Shown here piece after piece: positions 33,921 through 44,482 of a stretch of DNA of 64,000 nucleotides (positions within the stretch are counted from its first letter, which is position 1; every line of letters starts with the position of its first letter). The position numbers and the translations under genes are program-made. The notes under the pieces were generated by a model that worked only from the letters and a program-made list of their open reading frames with translations, did not search any database and was not told the origin of the DNA. The stretch is from Flammulina velutipes. Lineage: Eukaryota > Basidiomycota > Agaricomycetes > Agaricales > Physalacriaceae. The DNA is taken from the NCBI GenBank assembly GCA_011800155.1, contig CM022376.1:1984001-2048000 (forward strand), read 5' to 3'.

Positions 33921-34635
33921 CAAGCCCCGCGTGTCGTAGCACTCCCAGACATCGTTTGAGCACTCCTAGACATTGTTCGCAGACGCGTCACCCACTCGAA
34001 GACCAAGGTCGCCATCCCGATTACAACACCAGCTTGACCTCCCCCGCGAGACACACGACACAGTACGTTACCCACGCCACCCACTAGCTGCGAGCTCATG
34101 GCCATGTTCTCGCCCCCGGACCCGCGCACATTCATCCCAAACGCCTCCAACGAATCTGAAAAAGCAGTTACAGCGCTTTTCACCCCATCACATCACCCTC
34201 CCCCATGTCTTCCTCAGGACAATTAGGCTCATTCGCAGCATCAGTTGTCGGACGGTAACGCCAGCGGAAGCGCAGCTTGAGGGCTTCAGCACCCATACGA
34301 CACCAGTATGTCGTCGCCTGGCTCTGTTGAGTGGCTAGAACCTCACACAGGGAGACGTTGGGCCATGCCCATGTGCAGATGCCGTCGTCTCCCGCACGAA
34401 GCGGTTGTGTATTCGTACTATCCCTGGCTACCTCGAATTCGAAGCGGTACTGGACGGCTTCTTGGATCTTTCCTGCACCGCTACCGAATATGAGCATGCT
34501 CATGGCGGATAAGTGGGAGCGGGATGCAGCTAGCCAGTGACAGCTGTCGCCGGAGGATGTGAGTTGGGCCGCGACCTGGGACGGAGACGACGTGGTTGTA
34601 TGGGCATTGCGTACAAGATCTACTCTATACCTCAT
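33920..34635 (-). CDS. hypothetical two-exon protein in the inverted-repeat element
   Basis: Exons 34197-34635 and 33920-34155 are joined by a 41-bp intron (GTGATG...TTTCAG), phase 1, giving 224 residues. Visible segments are SAMSMLIFGSGAGKIQEAVQ, a block with YWCRMGAEALKLRFRWRY, and a Gly/Ala-rich hydrophobic C-terminal part (QLVGGVGNVLC, GVVIGMATLVFEW) that could form one membrane helix. No family recognised. The frame is open throughout, unlike its neighbours in the element, so it might be an active cargo gene. The final 30 residues run into a repeat-like tail (RTMSRSAQTMSGSATTRG). Confidence 0.45.
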
Positions 34636-34872
34636 ACATTACCTATCAGTATATTATGGAAGGTTGTAATGCCAATGCCACCTGGTCCCATTTTCTTATA
34701 GCCATGAAGCTCGTTGGTCAACATTCTTAAGCACATTCCTTTGCATAGTCTACATATCATCCACTGTTCTGGCTTAATTCTTATTACTTATTCCCTAACT
34801 ATGGCTTTTTATCAGATCTATGAATTGATATTTCAATACAAAGAAGTCTCTGGATCATAGATAGAATGTACG

Positions 34873-34969
34873 AAAGGATTGACCTTGGACACGAGTTGAA
34901 CCCCGGACCATCCCAAAAAGGAAGGTGGGAAAAATCAAAAATCAAAAATCATCCTCGGCCTTCCCGCCT
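34873..34969 (-). repeat. 97-bp terminal inverted repeat, right
   Basis: Reverse complement of 29314-29410 with one substitution (the 'gcg' of 'ctcgcgtcc' becomes 'gtg'). The near-identity suggests a young insertion or recent homogenisation. Confidence 0.92.
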
Positions 34970-34975
34970 ACGGTA

Positions 34976-35637
34976 GACAGGGTGCTATGCCTTACATTGG
35001 AGTCTCAAAGCTTTCGTGTACTCCTTGTCACCTTTATTTCAGTCTCTACCCCGGTCCTTTTCGTACTATGGGCACCCACTCGCTGTTTCCTCCCACATGG
35101 ATGTGCCCGACAAACGTCCAGGAAATGCGATTAAAGTTGTGTAAGCTCCTACTGCCAAAACTTGAATTACGGGCTCGGCGTTTGGAAAGTCGGGAGAAGT
35201 ATAAACGACGTTCACAAAGTACAGATGCATCGAACGACAGCGATGCTCTGTCTCCTGGTCTGTCTTTCCTTTATTTACACATCCTTCTTCTCATAACCCT
35301 GCCAGATGATTCGCCAGACTCTGATGATGAGCATTTTCAGCAGTGGTTGTTGAAAAATAGAGAGAGGACAGCGGCAAAGAAAGCGTTATCGGCTAGAGGG
35401 ACTGGAGAAGAAGGAGCGCAAGAATCGATTAAAGGCAGAGCGACAAGCGGCAACCGCTACACCGGTTCCGTAAAATGTTTGTCCTCTGAATTAGAACAAT
35501 GTTCGGTGGTCACCTCTTGCCTACCCCGCGGCGCCTACGTTGATGTGATTGGATGCTTGAAGACACTGTCCGATTTTGCCTGTTCAATGATTCATCAGCA
35601 ACAGGAAACCTATCAGAAACAGTTTACGCAAATATAG
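34976..35637 (+). pseudogene. OTT_1508-like deaminase, 3' part (interrupted gene)
   Basis: The frame resumes after the second GACAGGGT as GAMPYIGVSKLSCTPCHLYF, with the zinc-ligand Cys pair, then GTHSLFPPTWMCP and a charged helical tail. An intron of about 47 bp (GTCTGT...CCAG, near 35259-35305) fits between DALSP and DDSPDSDDEH. Near 35395 the annotated frame diverges, while another frame continues as LEKKERKNRLKAERQAATA with a stop, which is how such proteins usually end. A 1-2 nt frameshift has therefore occurred in the last part. Joined to 28077-29308, this would complete one deaminase gene. As it stands neither half has the whole active site. Confidence 0.75.
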
Positions 35638-36088
35638 CACAGAGTGTGTTCCCTCAGCCCTCCCAACAATTGCGGAAGAGTAGCTTCATAACTCTTTGGA
35701 CACCCACAATGGGAGTGATGCCCTGGCCATGCAATGATGCACCACACGGTGGGGAGCGAGGCGCAAGTGGCCATTGATTCCTTCAAAGGAGAGAGATGCA
35801 GGTAAAGCTCATGAACGCGCAGTGCCTTGAACCAACGTTCAAGCGTTGTGGTGAAGCCTCAAGTTGGGTATCTATCTCTTTTGTTCCCAAAAAGAGTGGC
35901 GACAAGATTCTCGAGTACGGAGATTAGGTGAAAACTGGCGATGATAACGTGGCTTGCTCTTCGTTGGCAGTGTGTCCTTCTATCATCGAGTGGATGTTTG
36001 CCTTAGGATACAGAAGATATCCGGAAGACAGGTAGATTATCTCTTGGACGCCGATATAGATTCTACCTAACATTCAACGAATTATCGA
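35638..36088. other. intergenic, nothing recognised
   Basis: Lies between the deaminase 3' remnant and the FAD-oxidase 3' end. No feature seen. Confidence 0.4.
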
Positions 36089-38642
36089 TCATAAGTAACA
36101 TCGGTATAGGCTCGATTGGAGTTTCCATCCAACTATTAAGCCAGTCAGTTGAAAGTACAAACGAGGAGACATAAGACTGGACTTACCGCATTGCCAACAA
36201 TCAAGTAACCTATATGGGTCGCTGCGGTCCTCATCAACACATGTAATCCTACATCCACTGCAATTCACTTACTATTTCTCTTTGATAGAAAGCAGCTCCT
36301 CATAATGAGTTCCCCAAAACGTTACTGCAACACTACGTGAGCCAGTGATCAACAAATTGAATCGTCAAGACTTACCCTCATGATTCGGCTCGTATACGTC
36401 AGCTTCATTCTACCAAAGGTTAGCGTCAACACCCATAACTCAACATGGGTAGAGTATCCATACCGAGTATGCAGCATCCGGTGTAATCCTCCTCAGCGGG
36501 TCAATAGCCTGACTCGCAGTGGCATAATGTCCAGCCACATCCTCCTTCGACGTGTTCCAATTCCACGGCGAAACAAGGGTGACATGAAGTATACTTTCCC
36601 GCCACGCCTCAGTGACACTCGTGGTATTATCGCCCGGGTACGAAGCAGGCGTCGATGCGAGAAGGATCACACTCCCTGTGGCATCGTTAGCAGAAACCAG
36701 AGCTGATACGAGTTCCTGCTGCCGTTGGGGGGTTTCAAAGTTTGCTCTGTTCACTAGCCGGGATGTTAATGCCAAGGGGATGCCTACGCGCTGCGGGGCA
36801 GGTCATTATGATAAGGCATGACGCGAGGGGGAAAACTCACAGCGACGAATTGGCTAGAGAATACGGTGAAGAATGACCCCCATGTCGGGAATGTCGTCAC
36901 CGTTAATGACGCGCCAGTAACATTTCGTTCTTTGAGGTCTTGCCCAAACGCGATGAGAGGCGCTAAGGAGCGCGAGGCTTGCTCCTCGTCGAGAATCGGG
37001 TTGACATACACAGCAGCCTGTTTGTTGGAGATGCCACCCCATCCGTCATTAGCCCACTGAATGGAGTTCTGTGCCATGATTGACCACATCTCCGTGGTTA
37101 GACTGGTAGGATTGGCAGTCGGGTCGAAGGCTACGATGACCGTTTGTAGGCGAACGGGAGGAGAGGCAAGAGAGGTGCTTTCCAGGACGACGCCGAACGT
37201 CCCACCACCACCTAATGGAAGTTAGAGAGTGATGATACGTCGGATTGTTGGTGCTCACCTCCACGAAGCGCGTAGAAGAGGTCACTGTTCTGATATGCAT
37301 TGGCGGTCCTGTATTGCCCGTCTGGCGTCACTATCTTGAATTGCAGCTGTCCAAGGGCCTCAGAAGGGATCACAAAGACTGAAAGAGAGGACGTACAACG
37401 CGGTCGACGCCTAACCCCATCGTGTTCGACAATAAACTATGTCCTCCGCCCTGAAAGAAAATCCATTCAGATGAATGCAAGAGTGAAGAACCGAACTAAC
37501 CATGAGCCAGCCTCCTGACGCTCCAACTGAACGGTCGGTTCCTAGACTTCAGCATCAGAATGATGCTCAGCGATTCAGTGCATTCCATCCACCAACCTCC
37601 GACTAGAGTTATATTATTGGATTCTGCGAACGCGTAGGCTTCGTGCCATTGTACTCCAGCCTGTTCCACACAGATGAGCTGGGTTAATGTGTTTGTGGAC
37701 AGTCACTCACACCCATTGTCACCGCTGGGAACGTTGAATCATTTGAAGGGGATCCCTCGGGGAGAAAGTGCGGATCATAGGAAAGCTATAGGGAGTAAGA
37801 CCGGGGGCGGTAGAACATGTGTTCAAGGTTAAGTACCTCCTTTAGGTTATGGGTCTGAGGAGGAGGTGTAAGTCAAGGCAAGCAAAACATCCCATGTAAC
37901 GTACCCAGAGTCCCAGTGAATCGGGACCGCTGCTGCGACCTTTGTAGTCATGCTGGAAGCAGGAATAGGTAAGAAGGGGGATCTGGGCAGATGGAAAAGA
38001 AGGCCGCCTACACCTGTGTTCTTCACTACTAGAGGTATACGGGACCTTCTTGCGAAGCTAAAAGCGGCGGATACATCAATTGGTGCGCGGACATCAATCT
38101 ATTGAGATGTATGCCAGTGTGAGATGGGAAATCATAGGTGGAATATCAACGACCAACGCACATAGTAGTCGGATACACTGCCCTTGCGACATTCGTGCGA
38201 CCCAGTTATGGGGCGGAGGTCGGTGGTGTTGGTGTAATCCAAGAGACAGGCGTCTCCAGTAGCTTGGCAGGATTCCCATTGAGCGTTGACGAATCCTCCT
38301 GATGAGTTGGAGCGAAATACTGTCAGGGGATGCATGGATCAGTTACGTCGTAATGACAGCGCTCGCAAGGTTCCTACCCCCGTCGAGGTATCCTCTTTGT
38401 GTTGCGGAGCATGATGGGGAGGAGGCGTTCAGAGCGCAGGCGGACGCCAGAGGAACGCCGCGAGTCAGGCTACCACCCAAGGTAGCGTTCAGCTCGATCC
38501 AATGCTTCTCTAGGCCTTCCACGCGAAGAGGTGACTGGCCTGGTATGAACGCCGCCATGAGGGTGGAGAAGAAGAGGCTACCGAGGGATGGGATAAGCAT
38601 AAGTAGGACGGTCGTTGGTATTGCAGTCAACTCTCTCACCAT
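36089..38642 (-). CDS. berberine-bridge-like FAD-linked oxidase
   Basis: A multi-exon gene of about a dozen exons. Junctions I could fix include exon 1 at 38378-38642, exon 2 at 38162-38319 and an exon ending at 38098. The start MVRELTAIPTTVLLMLIPS gives a signal peptide or anchor. FAD-binding PCMH-type motifs follow: STFRSNSSGGFVNAQWE-like, KNTGHDYKGRS, VGASGGW, GGGHSLLSNTMGLGVD and LFYALRGGGGGTFGVV. The 3' part ends ADVYEPN, THYEELLSIKEKYDP, LLDCWQC and VGW, as in fungal BBE-like oxidases. These are typically secreted and oxidise sugars or secondary metabolites with covalent FAD. The His of GHDYKGRS fits the usual attachment site; the second Cys linkage could not be verified. Substrate unknown. 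Confidence 0.85.
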
Positions 38643-39677
38643 ATACTTATACCCTCCAATATCGGAGGTTGGAAACGACCTGGCGTCTATGGTTAAGTAA
38701 TGATGATCGGTACTTTGCGTTAAGCCGGACGCGGGGTGTGAATCTGCGGTCAAGAGCTGTGTTTGTATCCAATCACCTGGAACTTAGTTGGGTGAACGGG
38801 CAAGCAGGACGTGAGATGGCGTTACTCGTAGCAAAGTCATGCGGGAACGAGGCGTTTAGTCTCATCTTCCATTCTTCGGGGTAGTATCATCCAGATACGA
38901 AGCCGGGATCGGAGGATCCACTCTCATGCCCTCGGTGCGCAGTATTGGATACGCAACGAAGAGACCCGAACATGTACTTGGATTGATCACTTCGCGTGCC
39001 TCGGGTTCTGTCTGTCCGGACGTTCTAATCAGCTATCTACAAAAATAGTATGGAATGACATACGTCGTTGAATGTGATCTTCGTGCGTGAGAATTTATGA
39101 CTGGTGAGCCTTCGCCTCTCACGTTCCAATGTCAAGATGCTGCAAGCGAGATGCCCGGAGACGCTTGGGATATCAGAAATTAATATGAGAGCGCTAGAGT
39201 CCAAGGGAAGGCACCATGATACATATCTGGTCCATTCCACCCGGAAAAGCATCCCATCGATGGTAGCGTTGCTTGCGTAGCGGGCGGACTGTAAACTATG
39301 TCGATGAACGAACACGGGACTGCCATATTCTCGATCAACGCTCATCATCAATTCATTAGTTGTGAAATGTGAAGACATTGTTAACCGTCAAGCTCTACGT
39401 CTTTGAGCATTATAGGTTAAAAAGAATGGAAGCACGACAAGATAATGAAACTCACAATGTAACGGTATCGAGACAAACAAGTCAATCTGGTATAGCAAAG
39501 ACAGATTAACGAGCAGAAAAGATGGATCCAGTTACACGGAAAGGCGTACCATCGAGAGTGGCGTTGCTTGTGTAGCAGGGCGGACTGTCAACGTAAGTCG
39601 AACAGTGGATTCACTCCCGATCACCATCGGCCGATTATCTGGAAAGTGTTCTCTGTAACGCTGTACATCTTGTAGAG
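38643..39677. other. start of a tandem repeat block, no intact gene
   Basis: From about 38930 the sequence is repeated further right: 39003-39125 resembles 40260-40390, and 39250-39290 resembles 39550-39590. A 113-codon minus-strand frame (39037-39378) contains SARYASNATIDG and recurs decayed in the next unit. I do not call it a gene. Confidence 0.45.
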
Positions 39678-39679
39678 TC

Positions 39680-40110
39680 ACGTCTCTTCTGCCTGTCGAT
39701 CCGCTTTGAGCTCTATTGCCTTGTTTCTCTCGTCCTCCATCGTAGATTTCCGGGCCATGGAAAGGACACTACCGATCCTCCCCTTCCCTAGGCTCGATGA
39801 CGGCTTTTTGAATCGAAGTTCTGGAGGCGCCCGTGTAACGCCATTGAGGCGGCGAGGTGCTGGCCATTTGGAATTCCTTTGGCAAATCCGCATGCCTGAA
39901 TGGTGGTGGTGAGCGTTCAGGTTCCCTTCTCTTTTTTAAGGCGAGTGCGCCTTCGTGTTATGGCGTGCAATATCACATGTCCTGTTCTACACGTCTGTAC
40001 ACAGTGGAAATATATAGAATAAGATTACTCACATGTTGGAATGTTGTAGCGATTCACTGGACAGTCTTTCTCCTTGCTGAGCCCAATGTCCTCGGTTTGG
40101 CGTCATCTGC
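39680..40110 (-). pseudogene. coiled-coil protein gene, decayed 3' copy A
   Basis: Matches the last exon, preceding intron and start of exon 2 of the gene at 40681-41474. Readable blocks are APRRLNG, APPELRFKKP, GSVLSMARKS and EDERNKAIE. It is shortened by several small deletions, and the frame is lost upstream. No start codon or first exon. Confidence 0.75.
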
Positions 40111-40265
40111 ATTTGGCTGTCGATCCGCTTTGAGTTGCCTTTACCACTGCGCCATAGATAAGACGTTATCGCTCTTTCCCTTCCCAAGATCGCTTGGTGA
40201 CGGTTTTCGTAAATCGAAGTTCTGGAGGCGCCTACGCGATGACTTGGCCGTTCTCGCGCGTCTCG
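40111..40265 (-). pseudogene. coiled-coil protein gene, decayed 3' copy B
   Basis: A shorter, more diverged copy of the same 3' exon ('aatcgaagttctggaggcgcc' block and the flanking region). Directly abuts copy A. Confidence 0.65.
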
Positions 40266-40680
40266 GGTTCCTTCTGTTTCTGTCCGGAGTCAGTCCTGAT
40301 CACCATCTATATAAATACGGAATGACATACCTCGTTGATTGTGGTCTTCGCGCAGGAGAAGATTCATGGCTGACCCTCACGGTCTATTATTAAAATGCTT
40401 GGAGAGGCTTGGGACATCAGAAATTAATCTGACAACGAAGAAAAGATACCATGATAGGTACAATCCCCGCGGGAAAGGCATATCGTCGAGGGTGCCGTCG
40501 CTCGAGTCAACGAGATGAAGAGTGGATGATCTCCACTCCCGAGCATTGGCCGATTATGTGCTTGGAGGGAAAATTGTCTCATTGTGAATCTATCGTTAGC
40601 CTAAAGCTGTACATCTTATAGCATTGTTGGTCAGACTGGCGGAGAGATAACAAGAGAGCGAAACTCACAGTATATAGAGG

Positions 40681-41474
40681 TTACTCGTCTCTCTCCTCTG
40701 CCCGTCGATCCACCTTGAGCTGCCTATACCGCTCTATTGCTTTGTTTCTCTCTTCCTCCATCATGGATTTCTGTGCCATAGAAAGGACACTGCCAGTCTT
40801 GCCCTTCCCGACGTCGCTAGGCTTGGTGACGGCTTTTTTGAATCGAAGTTCTGGAGGCGCCTGCGCGATGTCGTTGAGGCGGCGAGGTGCTGAAGACTTG
40901 GCCGTTTGGAACTCCTTTGGCCTGTCTGCATGTTTAGACGGCGGCGACGGTGGTGGTGGAGGCGATGGAGAGCGTTCCGGCTCCTTCGCTTTATTTTTCT
41001 TCTGCTTTTTCAATGCGAGTTCGTCTGCCAGCGCTTTTCGTGTTGTAGCCTGCGACGTCTGGACTGCGGTACGGACTAAATGTCGCATATCCTGTTCTAT
41101 ACGTCTGTACGCCGTTTAGGAAGGTAGAATGCAAAATTAAGACACTCACTTGTTGAAATGTTGTAACGATTCCCCGGGCAGAATTTTTGGCTCTTTTGTC
41201 GCCTCCTTGCTGCCTTTTTGTTTCTTCTTGGGTCGGCTACTGTCCTCGGCGTCGTCTGCCTTGCGTTTTGTATGGAATTGCTGGCGGACGTTGGCTGCGT
41301 TGAGCACACGAGCGACGGATTTCGGAATTGCCTCATTTTCGAGAGATTGTTGGCCGGGAGCAACGTCTACTCCTCTCGGCTGTCTAAGAGCACAGAAGGC
41401 AGATTAATGTAGAGGACATACCTTTCTAGACGTTGCTTTTCGCGAATTGAACGTTTTGCGCGTTTGTGAGGCAT
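40681..41474 (-). CDS. basic coiled-coil protein, CCDC137-like
   Basis: Exons 41422-41474, 41150-41383 and 40681-41104 join with introns of 38 and 45 bp to 236 residues. It starts MPHKRAKRSIREKQRLE, a strongly basic N-terminus that could be a nuclear or nucleolar signal. It continues with KSVARVLNAANVR, KKKQKGSKEATKEPKILPGE and HFNK-RIEQDMRHLVRTAV. A Pro-rich linker and a charged C-terminal helix (MMEEERNKAIERYRQLKVDRR) follow. The order basic head, PGES-x-FN(K/R)RVE-type motif and charged tail resembles nucleolar coiled-coil proteins of the CCDC137 kind; this is tentative. Two decayed 3' copies lie downstream. It is divergently arranged with the intact CSTF2 gene, the ATGs being 82 bp apart, so they share a promoter region. 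Confidence 0.75.
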
Positions 41475-41555
41475 CGATGGTGATGGTAAGAGGAAGAGTG
41501 TCGAAATGGAACCGATCGCATCTTAAACTCAAACCACCACCACAATTTCCCGGAA
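41475..41555. promoter_or_regulatory. short bidirectional promoter region
   Basis: Only 81 bp separate the start codons of the coiled-coil gene (-) and CSTF2 (+). Both are probably housekeeping RNA- or nucleolus-related genes, so co-expression from a shared promoter is likely. No specific motif could be assigned. Confidence 0.5.
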
Positions 41556-42797
41556 ATGAGTAAAGTCGTCTTCGGTGCGTTGAAAACTCGACAATTTACA
41601 TTGTATTCACACAACAAGCAGTTGGCAATGTGCCCTACAATATGGCAGAGGTATGTCTCGTTCAATTCAGTCGATACTTGTTAACAAGCGCCTATTAGGA
41701 AGACCTTATAAGCCATTTCAAGGAAGTCGGACAGGTTGTTGGCTTCAGGTGTGCGCTTAGCCTTGTCGTTTAGCTCCCATATTCACCCTCGCTAGACTCG
41801 TATTCGACAGAGATACTGGAAAACCTAAAGGCTACGGATTCTGTGAATATGCTGGTACGTTCTATAGCCTATGGCTACCTCCCCCACGACCTACCTATTC
41901 GTTACACAGACCACGAAACCGCATTATCCGCCGTACGAAATTTCAACAACACCGACGTCGGAGGACGGTCACTGCGTATCGACCTGGCAGACTCGGATCC
42001 CTTCCTGGAGGGCAAAACAACCGTTCGTGGCGAGATCATAGATGGTGGCGCACCTGGACCAAACGAGCGCTACGGTAAAAGAGACGAACTCGACGTTTTC
42101 CTCTCGTCTCTGCCAGCGGGAACGAACCCACCACCCGGAAAAACAGCGACGGACACAATAACACAAATCATCGGAGCAATGAACACTGCTCGTTCCATGG
42201 ACGTCCTGGCGCAGATGAAGGTACGCACGCCATATCTCCCTATTCACCTTCTCTAACTTCTTAACTAGGCATTCGTAATAACACATCCAGAGCATGCGCG
42301 CAGACTTCTGCAGGCGCACCCTCAGCTAGCATACGCGCTGTTCCAGAGTCTATTTGTCAATCGCATCACCGACCCAATGATCTTGACGCGAATGTTAGAG
42401 GCCTCCGGTGGTCAACCCCAAGCTCAACATCAACCTCAAGCTCATGTCCAAGCCCCGCCACCTATTCCTGCGGTACCTTCGTATCCCGTGTACAATCAAA
42501 TGCCGCCACCACCGCCCCCAAATATGTATGCAGCGCCTCCGCAACAGCCACAATCATACTACCGTGGCCCTCCGCCCCAGCCAACGCCTCCGCCGCAAAT
42601 GGCGATGCCCAACGTCACTGAAGAGCAGAAAGCCGTACTACTGCAGGTTCTTAGTATGCCTCAAGAGAGAATCAATGCCCTCCCGGAAGGGGAACGGAAC
42701 GCCATTCAGCAGCTGGTAAGCTCGGTCACCCTTTTGCGATGCGTGCGCTTGTTTACCTGCTTTATTTTAGCGTGCGCAATTCATGGGAGTGATGTAA
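41556..42797 (+). CDS. CSTF2: cleavage stimulation factor subunit 2 (RRM protein)
   Basis: Seven exons (41556-41574, 41622-41650, 41699-41748, 41796-41854, 41910-42220, 42269-42715 and 42771-42797) with GT-AG introns and consistent phases give 313 residues. CSTF2 (yeast Rna15, fission yeast Ctf1) binds GU/U-rich sequence downstream of the cleavage site in pre-mRNA 3'-end formation. The N-terminal RRM has RNP2 VFVGNVPY and RNP1 KGYGFCEY. Then come the hinge region (residues about 110-210) that contacts CSTF77/Rna14, a Gln/Pro-rich linker (PPPPPPNMYAAPP) and the C-terminal helix domain (EEQKAVLLQVLSM, QERINALPEGER) ending RAQFMGVM. The 19-nt first exon is required to give MSKVVFVGNVPY. A start-less copy lies inverted at 12083-13328. 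Confidence 0.93.
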
Positions 42798-43512
42798 AAA
42801 TGTCCTTGAGTGATGAGATCTTGTTACATATTACCTTCTTATCTTGCTCGAGTCTTGAGCTTTGACGTTTGGGCCAGGTTGCACTGCCAGTGAGAGATGG
42901 TTCGTTCATGATACCCAGTAACACTAGTACGAGGAAAAGAGTTGGCGGTGACATGAAAAATGAAGCAACTCAGAGGCACTCATCAATCTTTCGTCATAGT
43001 AGCGCGAACTTGGTACTATCGCAAAGTATTTCGGGCTCGGCGCAGCGTTGAGTTTGAGAACGTCAGGTTTTACGCACACGCCTTGTGTGCTGTCCATCTA
43101 AACGTAGACTCGAACCAGTAGCTTTGCTGTCGGTCCAATATTTGGCAAGTGTTCCCATCACTGTCATCAAATCCCCGCGGCAACAAAGCGAATGCTAGTC
43201 TGAGTCTAATCTAATCATGTTGCATCAGTCTGTGCATTCTCCTACCACCATCACGACCTGCGTATATAGCGTCTCTGTCGCCTACTATGCATCTATCTGA
43301 GGAGTTTGAGACGACAGGACACCAGTCTCTATGTTCATTCCTAAACCGTCTTCGAAATCAAACCCTCAGGCTACTGGCTCTGTGAAACCTATGGCGCTGC
43401 TAGTTAGTGTGTTTGAAGTGGCCTTCGTTTCAGAGTCAGAGAAATGCCCCTCAATAAATACGACCGTCTGCCTACTGTCTTGTCAATTTCGCGACCTCGA
43501 ACACTGCGGGCC
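42798..43512. other. intergenic, nothing recognised
   Basis: About 700 bp between CSTF2 and the secreted-protein gene. A 'ggttcgag' near 43113 (minus) resembles a B box, but no tRNA fold forms. The plus frame from 43331 overlaps the next gene in another register. Confidence 0.4.
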
Positions 43513-44482
43513 ATGTTCCACAACACTCGTATTGTCTTCTTCCTCTTCCTCCTCGCTGGGAGTACTTTTGCTCGTTTAACCCCTCGCACGCGATCAGGGT
43601 AAGTCTTCCATCATCTTCATTTCTCGCTGTGGATATTCAATGCTTGATCAGGGCGTATGGGCGTTCCGAGCCGGAAGAGCTCCCCAAGTCGAAGGAGATC
43701 AATGGTAACAATTACGACCTCGAAGAACTGCTAAAGACAAATCAAGACGCTGACACACAAAATATCGTGGGGGGTTTCCGAGTACCAGACAAACCGGAGT
43801 CTCGAGTGCCCGCTATCTTGAAGACCATTTCAAAAGGCGCAAGAGATGATATCGACAAAGAAATCAAGTACTTGAAAACAGTAAGTGCAGTATCATTGGG
43901 GAGAAATAAAATTAACCATTCAACAGGTCGGGCTACATCTATTCGACAAGGTCTCGGAGAAGACTTTCATTGTTATACGGAGGGCGTGGGACAATGGTCC
44001 TACGTTGAAGCCATATCATGAATGGTATCTCGAAGACAAGAGCAGAAACCTAGAGGCTGACCTGAAAGCATTGCAAGAAAATGTAGAGAAGCAGTTGATC
44101 GAGTACACGAATCCTCCATGGAAACTACTGTATGTTGACTTTACTTCGACTTTCATTCGCTGAATTTTCGCAGCAACCAGAACTTTCACCTAATGAACAT
44201 ATATGTTGACAAGACGCTCAAGACGGTGATGCCTATGAACTGGAAGCCTGCCGTTGCCGTTTCCCTGGGTGTTCGAGAAGTAACAAAACCGGATGATATA
44301 AAGGTTTATAAAGAATTTCTCTCGAAGACCGTCCCAAGTACCTTCGGTTGTCAATCCTTGATGGGTGTATTGGGGATTAACAAAGCTGAACTACGGTCGT
44401 AAGTCATAGAGATTGTCCGACGAGTCCCAGAGCTAATTATTTGTCTAGAGGGGATCGGGAGCGTAAGATATGCAAGGATTAA
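43513..44482 (+). CDS. secreted hypothetical protein
   Basis: Five exons (43513-43598, 43652-43880, 43927-44129, 44174-44398 and 44449-44482) join with consistent phase to 258 residues. The chosen start MFHNTRIVFFLFLLAGSTFA is a clear signal peptide; an in-frame ATG at 43444 would only lengthen the N-terminus. The mature part is charged and predicted helical: DLEELLKTNQDADTQ, KTISKGARDDIDKEIKYLKT, LHLFDKVSEKTFIVIRRAWD, YHEWYLEDKSRNLEADLKAL and FHLMNIYVDKTLKTVMPMNW. There are few Cys residues. No enzyme motif was recognised. It is probably extracellular; role unknown. Good splice-site support makes the gene itself secure. Confidence 0.75.

Larger units (their letters stand above)
29301..34983. 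mobile_element. 5.67-kb inverted-repeat element with 8-bp target duplication
   Basis: Element 29309-34975 is flanked by the direct repeat GACAGGGT (29301-29308 and 34976-34983). Near both ends lie 97-bp inverted repeats, 29314-29410 and 34873-34969, with one mismatch, starting AGGCGGGAAGGCCGAGG. The 3-5 bases outside the repeats differ between ends. Both flanks are parts of one deaminase gene, which independently marks the insertion site. Inside are a dead integrase fragment (+), a decayed kinase (-), a second inverted-repeat pair around a small gene, a 16-bp tandem repeat and a two-exon un-named gene (-). No intact transposase was found. It may therefore be non-autonomous, a composite grown by nested insertions, or a cargo-carrying element. 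Confidence 0.8.
38930..40680. repeat. tandem degenerate duplication block beside the coiled-coil gene
   Basis: Two to three decayed units precede the intact gene at 40681. Each holds part of that gene's 3' coding region followed by a shared spacer. The spacer is marked by 'cggaatgacatac..cgttga', by 'ggcgttgcttg.gtag' and by 'ggccgatta'. Divergence between units is substantial, so the duplications are not recent. Confidence 0.65.

Noticed and set aside
43080..43130. tRNA-like B box on the minus strand
   Set aside because: 'ggttcgagtc' is present but the T stem does not pair and no acceptor or anticodon stem can be drawn.
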